Shown one piece after another: positions 1 to 11,057 of a stretch of DNA of 64,000 nucleotides. The notes beneath the pieces were generated by a model. That model did no database searches and was not told where the DNA came from. It saw only the letters and a program-made list of their open reading frames with translations. Location of the stretch: NCBI GenBank assembly GCA_009602735.1, contig WELA01004268.1:733588-797587 (forward strand), given 5' to 3'. Positions within the stretch are counted from its first letter, which is position 1. Every line of letters begins with the position of its first letter. A program made the position numbers and the translations under genes. Source of the stretch: Mesotaenium endlicherianum. Its lineage: Eukaryota; Streptophyta; Zygnematophyceae; Zygnematales; Mesotaeniaceae.

Positions 1-188
1 CCCCGCATGCACGCTGCATGCCTTTCAGGGGTATATGCTGTCAGGCTGGCTAGCTCAGGGCGAGGGTGAGGGCGTCACCAGTCTTATGCTGGCCTCCCTT
101 GGGGGCCGGGGTGGGGGGTTGGGGGGAGGCTGATTGCAATGGGAATTGATGCTACCATTTCTGACCCTAAATCATGTGTTGGCGCTAG

Positions 189-3100
189 TGGCTGCAGTGC
201 ATGCGTGCGGCGGGAACCAGTTCTGGAAGCAAGTGGAGCCCTACTTCGGCATGGTCTCCTCTGACGACCTCGACTACCTCAAGCAGCACGTACGCACGCA
301 CCTCCTCAGCCACTTCTCGCCCTCCAGAGCAGCTCTCTTCCAGACGATGCTTGCTCATATTCCATCCCTAATTGGCCCTTCAGGCCATCCAGCCTGGACC
401 CGACCTCCAGTCTATCTGCTGCATGTTTGTAGGATCGGACGCCTATTTTGCCGATCTGAGCTTTGAGTCAGTGCGCAGGTGGCGCTGCTGTTGTCTTTGT
501 GATGATATCAAGAGAGATGGATTGCAAACCACGCCCCTCTGTAATACTGTAGCGTGCAACTGTGCATGTGAGAAAACAGAAGAAGGACATAGAAGAGGAC
601 GACCCAGCTCTCCAGGTGCCGCCATGTGGGGAGCTTCTCTCTAAGGTATGATGAGTTGTAACCTGTCACCCCACCTCCTGGGGGAGCGGCCTCACCCTGT
701 AGCAGTCCCAGGGATGTGGGCAGGTGTCATCGCTGGGAGTGCTGATGTGCTGAGTATCCCTGGTTTTGCTGAGGAGGCCTGGATTGGGATGTCTTTGGTG
801 GCCGTCTCACTCCTCATGAGTAGCCGAGTGCTTACTCGCCTATCGTGGGAGCGCGCGTGCTACGATCTCAGGTGGCCCAGAGAACAGAGGCGCTGCAGGA
901 CGAGGCCGACGCGTCTCCGGCGTTGCGCAGATCGTCCTCGCGCAACACGCCGGTGAGCACTTGCAGGCTCTTTTTGCGCTTCTTCGGCTTGGCTTGCCCG
1001 CCGTGTAGCCGCTATGCCTTCATTCTTTGCGCGCACTTGCCAAGCCCGCAAGCCGTCACCTTGTGTATGGGAGAGTGCACTGAGGAGGGACCCTGGTTCT
1101 CTGGGCTGGCTGTGACTGCTGCAGGGTGACGCGGTCCGGGGGCCCTCCACGACACTTGCTTCCATTGCACGTCAGGTGGCCAAGAATGGCGGCAACGGGG
1201 ATGCCGCCGACGTGGTGACAAGCAGGAGCCACGCTGCCGCCCGCCCCACTGGCGGCTCTGCCGTTCCAGAGGACGACGAGCAGCGGAGCGGCTTCTTCTA
1301 CTTCCCGGAAATCAACGGCCTGCATTTCTCCCAGAGGCTCCTTGCCGCCCTGATTGACGAAGATGACTCGGACGAGTCCAGCCCGGTGCGATATGGAGAC
1401 GATGACGACAACGACGCACTAGATGGGCTTCGCCGAGGCGGCGGCGGCGGCGGAAACGCTGTCACTACCTGCTCTCCGGCTGGCATGCCCCCCCTTCTTG
1501 ACTGTACAGCTCAATCCCACAAGAACGGCCGGGGCAGGGACAGCAACGGCAACAGCGGCAGCGGCAGCGGCGGCGAGGCGGCTGGAGACTCTGCCAGAGA
1601 GTGTGAGAACAGCGAGGCCAGGGACGGAGCGGAGGACGATGCGCTGCTCGACTGTGGCTCTGTCCTCCGGAGGGGCCCGGAGGGGGGGGGGCCGAGAGCA
1701 GCAGCAGTGGCAGCAAAGAAGGAGCGAGCTGCGGCGCTGCCAGGAGCAGGGGTCCGTGACCCCGCGTGGGGGCCCGCCAAGAACGGGTTGCACGAAGGAG
1801 GCTGCGACGGCAGCTCGCTTGAGAAGCCCCATGCGGGGCTGGAGCTTGGGGAGGACGACGATATTCTTGCCGACGGGGTCTGCTTGGCCGGCCCTGTCGC
1901 TGCCGGCGGAGGAGGCAGCTCGGCGGCGGTGCTCAACAACAGCGGCAGAGCCCACCTACAGGACTGCGACAATGCGACGAGCAGCAGGGAGGCAAAGAGG
2001 AAGAACGGCAGCCTCCCATCTGCGGCGAGTTTGAAGAGGCACGGTAGCCGCAGCCAGCTGGGGTCGGGTGCGGCAGGCGGGAGTGTGCAGGCAGACGATT
2101 ACGAGGTGAACAGCGAGCGAAGCAGGGCGGCAGCGCATGAGCTCCCCCCCATGAGCCTGGACGAGCGCGTGGTGCTGGAGCTGCAGGGCATTGGCCTCCT
2201 CCCTGCCCAACTGGTCAGTAAACGCTTCATCGCCACTCTCACTTGCCCTCATACTTTCTTTCAGGGGCTTGTCAATGCACGTGCTTTCTGGCGGCCGTCA
2301 TGCGAGGGGGCGTTGTTGTTGCAACGTGGTGTGCTGTATCGCAATTTGTCTGTGGGGTTTCTCTGGCCTCCTTGCACAGAGTGCTCCTGGGCGCCAAGTG
2401 GCGACCTGCTGGAAGTTCTCATCCTTAAGGAGCCGCAGGATGCTTGTGCATGGCGGTCACGCAGTTGCTCTTGTCAGATACTGGCTGTCTCTGCGGACGT
2501 GCCCCTTTGCACGTGTGGGCGCCCGTTGCTAGGTCAAGTAGAAGTTTTCTCGTCCGTGTGGATGTGCCGGCTGGCAGCGCTGACCAATTGCGACTGTTGA
2601 CACTGTGCAGCCCGACCTGTCCATGCGTGAGGATGACGAGGTGTGCACCGAGATGAGACAGCTCCAGAGTGAGCTGCATCGACAGGTCAGGGCCCGACAG
2701 TCCTCTGGATCTTGTGATTGGTGCCACTATGGGCGGCTGTATGCCCTGGCTGCAACATGAGAGGAAGATGTGGCACAGAGGATCACAAGTTCAGAAGACA
2801 CATCCAGTTGGTGAAGAACATCTTTGTCTCTGGTGCAATTAGCTCATGATGGGGGATTTTTTGCTGCAAGCATGTTTGTGCCGCAACACTTATAGGTGCA
2901 GTGATAGAATACTGAGGGAGGAGAGACATGAGTGGGTTGCAGGTGCAATTGAACAAGGATCACATCACAGCTCTGGAAGCTACCATCGCCGCCACGCGCC
3001 CCGACATTGAGAGGTATGCTGTGCCCTGCGCCTTCCTGCTTGCTGCTCCTGGCTGGGCACGTGCTCGTGTGCCGGCTTGCCTTTTTCGTCTGCGCTGCCA

Positions 3101-3356
3101 GCCACAGCATGTGCTTCTCCTGAGCTGTGGCCCTCTCTCTTGACCCGCTTACTCGCTGCGCTTGCATCCCTTGCCCAAAGGCAGGCGTCTGTCCAAATCT
3201 GCAGAACGGCCCTCTTTTATGTCGAAAGCAGAACCGAGGCTGTGCACACCTTGACATGGTGCAGACTGCATGTGAGGTCCTCCATGTGCCTGGAGTTGCT
3301 CAGACTTGAAGCAGCTGAGCCTCTTCCTGTTAATGAGTTGCACGCAGTAATTCTGA

Positions 3357-3406
<50 letters not shown>

Positions 3407-3527
3407 NNNNNNNNNNNNNNNNNNNNNNNNNNNNNNNNNNNNNNNNNNNNNNNNNNNNNNNNNNNNNNNNNNNNNNNNNNNNNNNNNNNNNNNNNNNNNN
3501 NNNNNNNNNNNNNNNNNNNNNNNNNNN

Positions 3528-3614
<87 letters not shown>

Positions 3615-6001
3615 CTATCACGGTGGTGGTGCGTATGCGTGCTCTCTTTCCCTCGCTCTCCGCCCTTTTTGTGGGTGAGCAGGGAGCGGGAGAGGCTGGT
3701 CATGCACAGGCTGCTGCACATGGCCTCAGAACGCCGCTTTGTAAGGCCACCCATCCTTGTGCTCTGGTGCTCGTTTTGAATCAAAGCCTTTGCATGCCAG
3801 CTCTGCCTGTAGCTGGCTTTTGAAAATTTGTAGATGGCCCTTTGGTGAAGTTCCTTGCTCTTTCAAGAGTGCCCAGGCAAGGTGCAGTGGTAGGAGGAGG
3901 AGGAGGAGGTTGTCCTAGCCTGGTCTCTGGCAGATTGATATGTTGTCGATGTTGCTCGCAAGCCTGTCTGTGGCTGGCAGTCTCACATCACAAGAAGCTG
4001 TCTGTGTCAGAATTTGAGATGCCCAGAGATTCCACTGTCCTCTTGGTTGTCAGTCTAGCGTGCGCAAAACTCCAGAAAATTTCTGCGAATTCTTATCGAT
4101 GATGGTTCTTTGGAGATGCAAATGTATGGGCACTACACTGCTGCCATGTGCTTCACTCTGGGTGGGCCGATTTTGAAGAAGCGGGTCAAGGCTCGACTCC
4201 ATTTCCCGGTGCCTAGCCCCACTCAGGTTAGAAGATTGACGGAATCTGCTCGATGCTGGAGCTCTGAGGGGTCGCACGTGGACGTTGTGTCATAGTTTCT
4301 TTCTGGTGGCTTTGTGCGTGGGGGTGGGGGGTTCACAGGGTGCCAAGGGCGGCGACAAGAAGGAGGGCAACGGCGCCGCTGGCGGCAAGAGCATGGCCTT
4401 CAAGGGGGGCTCCTCCTCCAAGCAGTCGGCCATCCAGTTTGCCAAGCGCGTGCTGCGCAAGATGGGCGACTTTGAGCGCGGCCGTAGCTGCGTCACTGAC
4501 CCAGGCCTCCGCGACACACTGCTGTGCATCACCAACCGCGAGAGGGAGCTCGTGGCCTCCGCCGTTGCGGCTGCTGCTCTTCCTGCCACATCTGCCGGGA
4601 CTGGTCTGCCAGGTAGGCGCACTCCTAGCCTTTCTGGTCTTAACAACTGTGGGCGCCCTCTCCATCCACGCCCACATACACATACACACAGACACACACA
4701 CACCGTTGGGGCTCTATAGGGATTATTTGTTGTGGTTTATAGTAGTAGCAAGGCACTAGAATGCTGCAAAGAGCGTCTAGTCGATTACCACTTGTTGCTA
4801 CATTTGAAGTTGAGTGTCTGGCCCCTCAGGGATGACGAAGTAAAGGGACTACATGAGTGTGCCCTGCAGCTAATCGTTGAAACTTTGTTACTGCAACCCC
4901 GTGCGTCCTCAAGTCTGTTTCCATACAATGACCTCAGCGTTGTTGCTTGGCTCTCGCAAAATGACCCGTTGCACTTTGCGGATGACCCTTATGCATGCGC
5001 TTGCCTGCTCTGTGCTTGGCCTATGGTCCTCCATTCTGCTCATTGCGGGTTGCATCACTCTCATCTGGCTCTTCTGGTGCCCGTTGTGTGTGCCCCGCGC
5101 AGCAGCCCCTGCTCCGTCACTCGTCACCGAATCGCCGGTGCGCATGCGCCGCTCAGAGCCGCGGGAGCGTGCTGACAAGGACACCACTGGCGCCCGCGCC
5201 CGCAGCGGCGCCCCCGTGTCACTGTTAGCAGAGAAGCCTGAGAAGTCAAATGCGCCCTCGCGGCCGCCCAAGGAGGGCGCAGGGCTGGCAGCGCCGCTGC
5301 CGCGCACCAAGGAGAAGATTGCGCGCCTCGAGGACGTCATTGGGTCCTTGCCGGGCGGCGGGCGCAGCGAACAGCAGCAGGCTTCAGCGGGCGGCGGCAC
5401 CCTGATCCCGCTCGCCAACGTGAAGCGCAAGCGCAGCGAGCGCGACGCCGACAGCAAGCTGACGGGGGCCTCGCCCGCGCGCAAGATGTCGGCCAAGCTC
5501 GAGGGGCCTGCTGCGGCGGCGGTGGCGGCGGCTCCCAGGTCCGCGGCTGTAGGCGTGGTCAAGGATGAGCGCGGTGGCCTGAAGAGCAGGAATCGTAACA
5601 GGGGCTCGGGGACGGGGGGCCGAACTGGCGTCGCTGGGTCTATCTTCGGATCGATTGAGGCCGCCGTTGAGGACAGCAGGCATCCGTCGCCATCACCGCT
5701 GAGGACGGCATATGCCGATCTCAGCATGCTCGAAGAGGTCGAGGCGCAGCCCGAGCCTGTGGGGGCCGTGCGCAAGGACGATACCCTCCCTGCCCCAGAG
5801 AACGAGCTGGCTCCTGAGATTGCTCCCGAGCTGATGGGCATGGGCGAGCTGGCGATTCCCGACATTGGCGGTGACTTCGGCGGGCAGACCAGCGACTGGC
5901 TGGGCAACCTGGTGGACGATAACATCCTCGGCACAGACGGCATGGACCATTTCAACGAGGGCCTGGCCTGCCCTATGGATGACCTCAACGACCTCTTTTA
6001 G
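189..6001 (+). CDS. Plant-type nuclear protein of the At2g19390/At4g29790 family (3' part; 5' end outside window)
   Basis: Exons by phase-checked GT-AG sites: about 189/198-289, 872-952, 1125-2213, 2611-2685, 2943-3013, 3683-3740, 4339-4612 and 5103-6001 (TAG). They encode roughly 880 residues. The family is recognised by short conserved blocks in order: FWKQVEPYF plus DLDYLKQH (first exon), RLLAALIDEDD, MSLDERVVLELQGIGLLP, PDLSMREDDEV, the charged helix RERERLVMHRLL, SSKQSAIQFAKRVL with FERGRSCVTDP, and an acidic tail ending in MDDLNDLF. Low-complexity Gly/Ala/Ser-rich linkers separate the blocks, as in algal orthologues of plant proteins. Arabidopsis members are large, mostly uncharacterised nuclear proteins, so no biochemical role is claimed. 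The start of the first exon is uncertain (AG at 188 or 197), and upstream exons must lie outside the window. The long exon 1125-2213 has no ATG of its own at its beginning; it opens on an acceptor and is not a gene start. Confidence 0.8.
3358..3619. repeat. (TC)n/(TATC)n microsatellite with 121-bp assembly gap
   Basis: A TC dinucleotide run from 3358 is interrupted by Ns at 3407-3527, resumes to about 3594, and turns into TATC units to 3619. It lies in the intron between the exons ending at 3013 and starting at 3683. True length is unknown. Confidence 0.97.
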
Positions 6002-6824
6002 CTCCTCAGAGCGAGTCGGACACGCGGCGCTACATTTGAGGAGGAAAGGGAGCTCTCTCTCTCCCTCTCTGTCCTTTGTTCCGCCTCTGAGCACAAGCTG
6101 CTGCTGCAGCTTCATTTTGTGTATACTTGAATTATGCTGCCCACCTCACCCCTGTATAGATCGTGTGCAGCTAATAAGTTGTGTAGAAACTGGGGGAATC
6201 CACTCTTGGTCTCAGGAAGCCATCCGTTAGCGGCAGCTGTCCAAATCAGTGGCCCACTGCGCCGTGGCGGATCAGAAGGCGTATGGTGCAAAGTTGGGGT
6301 ACAAATTTTGCAGCTTATACATACATAGATCATTTGAAAGTCTTATCCCTCTGGAATTAGTCATATATGAAACATGTGTGAAACTAGGTGGCAGGCTAAC
6401 AGCATCATTGTTGCCTAGCTTGTGCAGGTTGCTGGCCTTAGTCAAGTTAAACTCATCATTAGCTACCTAGTCATGCGTGGTCCACGCTCTCGGAGTAGCC
6501 AATTAACCTGGAAGTTTTAGTGCATCGTGTCTCGTTTAGTCAATGTATTGTGATGTATCTTGTTTTTCTTGTGTGAAGTATATTTCTTTAAGCTTGTTCT
6601 TTGAGAGCTGCCCGCTGATCCTGCTATGATTCTTCGCATGCAGCACGTTATGGAGCTGTTGCAAATTTTATAATCCGCAGTTCATCGTTTTTTGCACTCA
6701 TATAGGAAGAAGAGTTCCACAAGAATCTTTCTGAAGGCATTTATCCTAGCCCTTGACAATGTCATGTATACATACAGTGGACACCGGCCTGTTTATGACA
6801 AGAAGAGTGGCATGTATTTACAAA
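6002..6824. other. 3' UTR and intergenic spacer
   Basis: This stretch follows the stop codon of the first gene and ends at the left terminus of transposon copy A. No credible ORF, RNA gene or repeat was seen. The first few hundred bases are presumably 3' UTR. Confidence 0.5.
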
Positions 6825-6872
6825 CACATGCACCACGCGCGGGCCGAATCACGCGACACTTAATTTTGGCGT
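6825..6872 (+). repeat. ORF1-side terminal inverted repeat of copy A
   Basis: Starts CACATGCA, then 22 bp, then GACACTTA (6855-6862) followed by A/T and GGCG. The ORF1-side end of copy B shows the same blocks in the same order with a 21-bp spacing. Sequence left of 6825 is not shared with any other end. Confidence 0.85.
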
Positions 6873-7387
6873 TGGGGGTACCAATTCGGTACCGATCGGT
6901 CTCACTCGCAACTCTTTTGACAAAGTTAAGAACGCGCTGCAGCAGCTCACTTATCTTTTTTATAATTCTCTGTACACGCTCTTAGCACTTACAAGTCCTA
7001 ATTAAAAGTTGTTAAGCACTTAAGGGCAAACACCTCACAACAAAGAAAAAGACTTGAGACGAAGTGTGGAGGCATTTACGACTAAATGAAAGTGGCAAAT
7101 TCACAAGAGAAGAGCCTATAAAAGGTAAACTATGGCTCTTTTTGCTGCACTTCCGCCCCATTTACTTTCAGTACTCTTAATTATAATGTCTGTTATTTGC
7201 TTTGAAAGAATCACAAATGAGTTTGGGACATTTCCACCCCGTGAATTTGTGGACAAATTCGTATAGACATATTTAGAGATGGTTTTGTGAGGAGGGGTAC
7301 GAGCGGCCTGGGAAACGCAGGGAAGTGTAAGTGTCAACATAAGCAGCATAAGAAGGGAAGGAAAATCATTTTTACTTCACTTTTGCC

Positions 7388-7442
7388 TTGGGGGCAGGTT
7401 GGGGGCAGATTGGGGGCAGATTTTAGGGTTGGGGGCAGATTT
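7388..7442 (+). repeat. TTGGGGGCAGAT minisatellite
   Basis: Four to five near-perfect units of TTGGGGGCAG(A)T lie between the copy A terminus and ORF1. Each contains a G5 run, so the + strand could form a G-quadruplex. No counterpart was seen at this place in copy B. Confidence 0.85.
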
Positions 7443-7592
7443 GAGGATATTACACAACAAGTTCTTATACTTACCTGAGCAATAGTAGTTTAATATTAGT
7501 ACTACAGTACTCATTATTCACCTCTTAACTCTTTTCTTTTGGGGTGGGGCTAGGACTGTCAGAACCAGGCCGGAAAGACCGCCCTCTATAAC

Positions 7593-8700
7593 ATGACATC
7601 ATTCCCCAACTATTGCAGCAACTGTGGTGCAGCAAGAGGTGTGGGACTTTCCTACTGTCAGAAGTGCAACAAGTCTTTCATGCGGGCTGTAGAAGTGGAC
7701 CCTATGGGCTGGCTTGTTAACTATAGAAGACGTATCTATAGGAGGATAGACTCTACTCCTCAAGCAAGTGTCCGCATTAATGATATGAATGTGCCTAAAA
7801 ACTTGTTTGAGATTCTCTTTGCACATGTAGGCAAAGAAATTTCCCACTATATTACTAAAATCGAGCCCATGTTGTCTCGTAGTATTCGAAGAGTGTGTTG
7901 GAGTGTAGAGGATTTGAATGCTCTTCTTTGCTTCCCATCTGTCAATTCTGATTTGGGCTATGGGGCTGCCAAATTGCTTCCAAAATCAGGAGAGGTGGTA
8001 GCTATTGTCCCCCCTTTTCACATGGAATGGAGGATGAACAAGTCTGGAGAGAAAACTCTCACTATAAAGTTTTCATTTTTAATTTTAAACAGGGGGGGGC
8101 ATGTTGTGATGGCCCCTGACCAGTGTTATGATAGACTTGTTTGAAAGGCACATCATCATATTGACACTAGCACTCATATACAATATAGACTTGCAGATTA
8201 CCCTCTTAGGATGCAAGCACATGGGCTGGAAGTTAAGGATGCCATGATAGAAGCAGCACAACTTGCAAGAGCTAACCTGCTACAGAAGGAACAAGAGATG
8301 ATTAAGAGAGAGAGAGAGAGAACTATAAGGGAGCTTGTGAGTTGCAAGAAGCTGCTGATTTAGCAACTCGTGAGTTGAGAATACAAAGGTCACAAGATAT
8401 GCGCACACCTGCTGAAAGAAAAGCAGATTATGATGCTACTTTTGCACCTCAACCTCCTACTACCTCTAAGCTAGCTAAACAAGCTGCTATACAAGTCATG
8501 AGAGAGGCAAGAGCTAAGGTTGCAGATGAAGTGAGGCAAGTGCTTCAACGCAGAGAAGAGGAAGACGGGTTGATTGCGCACCAAGAGAAGAAGCATGCTC
8601 AAGCAATGCAAGCTTGGTAAGAGAAGGCAAGCACTTTTCATGCTTATGAAGAGAGCACGCGAGGTAGCTGCCAACAGGAGAACTCCAGCTATTCAGGTGA
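7593..8700 (+). pseudogene. Transposon ORF1 (zinc-ribbon/coiled-coil protein), copy A, inactivated
   Basis: Homologous along its length to the intact 378-aa ORF1 of copy B. The N-terminus keeps the C-x2-C-x10-C-x2-C ribbon (CSNCG...CQKC). A TGG-to-TGA change stops the frame at about 8142, just after the conserved DQCYDRLV block. The frame reopens and shifts near 8330, and ends around the conserved GTGAGC at about 8697. ATG 7593 is aligned with the second in-frame ATG of copy B, which supports that methionine as the ancestral start. Confidence 0.85.
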
Positions 8701-9958
8701 GCTGCATATATACATATTGTACATTTGATTTAATATTTCCTTCCTACACTAAGCATGTATTCTTGCTACGCTACTTCTCCACCTGCTTCTTCTATGTCTG
8801 TTGGATCAGATCTTGTTACAACTGGCGCTAGCTGTCGTCGCTTGCACACCACCTTCTTCCTCTTTTGTCTTTCATTTCTACTCAATGGTAGCTCTATGAT
8901 GGTAGATAGAGCTCTCTTCCCACTCTCTTGATGTGTTGTCTAATCTATCCTCCATTTGCTATACACTCGTCTTATAGCATCCACCATCACCTTCCTCTTG
9001 TTGGTCTTGGCTGATTTCCTCCATTGATGCAATACCTCTATACCTTCTCCACTGAATTGATCTAGGTCCCCATGTCTCCTGATCATATCCCCTATGTGGC
9101 ATTTCAATATGTGCATGTACTCAGTAATGTGGTCTGCTGCGCAAGCTACTACAAACTTGTCCTCAAAGTCTTCTGCAAGGGCCTCCACCAGAGAAGCTTT
9201 AGCTTCTCTCTCGTCGCCCGTGTCTAGTGCAGATATTGGCTCCATAAGGGCAGCCAAGCACACTCCATTAGCATCCCATGCTTCTAATACGGCTTGTAGT
9301 TGTTATGCATCATCAGGCTGGTTACAGCAGACACACTCTGCCAGCTCTACGAAGTGCTCGAGGAGGTGGTGGCACTCCCGTCCAATGAAGCTTGGCTTGG
9401 CTGTCCTATTTCTCTTCTCCCCTTTCTTCAAGGCCTTCACAGCCTCCTCAGGTATTGATGCCTTCACCTTCTCTTTCAAGACCTTGTAGAATTCATCCTC
9501 TTTGGCTTGCCCTGGTGGTAAGAATGCATGCAAAGTTCTCTCATAAAGTGTAGCTGAGATTCTCAAGTTCAAGTGCAATACGCACACAACACGATCATTA
9601 GGAGGTATGTTAAACAATGGTGACTTTTTGTGTCTCTGTTCCTGATGCTGGAGCTGGTAATCCAATCTGGCCTTAGTGCTCTCCTTCTCTGGCTTGCCTT
9701 GTGTCGTCTTCATGATGTCCTTGTCCAGGTCTGACATACTCTCAAAATGTTTTGAGCAGTGTGGACACGTCATCGGCAACTTGCCCAAGTTAGGAGCATG
9801 AGCTGCAGCCTTTATCCCCTCCAAGGTGCGAAGGGCACCGCGGTGACACCTGTCGTGGATGTCCTTTGACGTGCAGAGGCACCATAAGCACGGATATGAT
9901 GAGCTTGCTCCAGTCAGCCCAAACAAACTGTTACTAAATTTATAATCGCCACCCTGAT

Positions 9959-10945
9959 TGAAACGAATCGACTTACCAAATAGGCGATTAATAAAGATCT
10001 TTATATCAGCAAGTAATCTTTATGGTATTTTCTGTTAACTGGTTAAACGGCAAAAGGACAACACACTAGCGGTGAACAATACTCGTAAGTCAAATGCGAA
10101 TAAACTAGCATCAATAATGCAATCAGTAAACTCATACATAAGCAAGGTTAGAAGACAGTGCGTATCAATGACTTCTTGCCTTGGATCCAGATCTCTCTCC
10201 GTAAGCTGTACAAGAGAGTTGGCCTCGTTTCCGAATGCCGAACTCGAGGGCAATGCCTGTACATGGAATGAGTTTACTGTTCAATGGCCAGTGCGATGGC
10301 ACCGCCTACCCGGGAGTTAACCACGCTGGTAGAACCTCGGTTAACCAAATCCACCGCCATCTCCCATCATCCCGAATTGCCATCCATCATAGGGATGTCA
10401 TCTGGCCATTCATCTAGCATACCACACTTAGATGCATATCGAGGCAGCTCGCTGCTACCGAGTACGGAAGTCAGCTGGCTGTCAAAGAATGTGTCAGCAA
10501 GCTGACTTAAGCAGACATCAGCCTGCTGCTTCCAACTGAGTCATTAAACTGATATTAAATATAAAGTCCAGCAGACTGATCATTTGACTACCCGGGAGTT
10601 AACCACGTTGGTAGGACCTCGGTTAACCAAATCCACCGCCATCTCCCATCATCCCGAATCGCCATCCATCATAGGGATGTCATTTGGCAATCCATCTAGC
10701 ATACCACACAGATATATATTGAGGCAATTCGCTACTACCGAGTGCGGAAGTCAGTTGGCTGTCAAAGAATGTGTCAGCAAGCTGACTTAAGTTGGCTTCA
10801 GCCTGCTGCTTCCGGCTGAGTCATTAAACTGATATTAAATATGAAGTCTAGCAGACTGAATAGTAACTAGAGTTCAGCAGGCTGAACATAATTAACTATT
10901 ATATTTAAATGAATAGTATATCTACTAATAGACTGATTCATTACA
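9959..10945 (-). repeat. 3' LTR of Ty3-1 (987 bp, internally duplicated)
   Basis: Matches the 720-bp partner LTR at 18479-19198 at both ends, but is 267 bp longer. The excess is explained by a tandem duplication inside it (10306-10869). Confidence 0.93.
10306..10869. repeat. 282-bp tandem duplication inside the Ty3-1 3' LTR
   Basis: The block starting CTACCCGGGAGTTAACCACG at 10306 recurs at 10588 with the same downstream order (CTCCCATCATCCCGAAT, GTCAAAGAATGTGTCAGC, GCAGACTGA). The other LTR has the block once. The duplication therefore arose after, or during, integration of this copy. Confidence 0.9.
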
Positions 10946-10958
10946 ATCCCTCCAACTT
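10946..10958 (-). promoter_or_regulatory. Polypurine tract of Ty3-1
   Basis: Directly inside the 3' LTR. On the minus strand it reads AGTTGGAGGGAT, a purine-rich tract in the right place for plus-strand priming. Shorter and less pure than the tract of Ty3-2. Confidence 0.6.
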
Positions 10959-11057
10959 AACTTGTTGTCGCCTCGACAACATTAAACTGCAAAAGTCTTA
11001 AATAAGGGAACTGAACCTGACCAGCCTCCCCCACTGACTGCCTCTTCAGCCTGTCAC

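Noticed and set aside
1419-1972. Long ORFs on the minus strand opposite the first gene
   Set aside because: They are shadows of a GC-rich, low-complexity exon. They show no family blocks and Ala/Ser/Pro-biased composition.
1176-2600. Long ORF taken as a complete gene starting at 1176
   Set aside because: The codon at 1176 is GTG, the frame is open upstream to a splice acceptor at 1124, and the conserved family blocks leave this frame at a GT donor at 2214. It is an internal exon.
3077-3823. 248-codon ORF through the TC repeat and N gap
   Set aside because: It is an artefact of Ser-Leu translation of the microsatellite.
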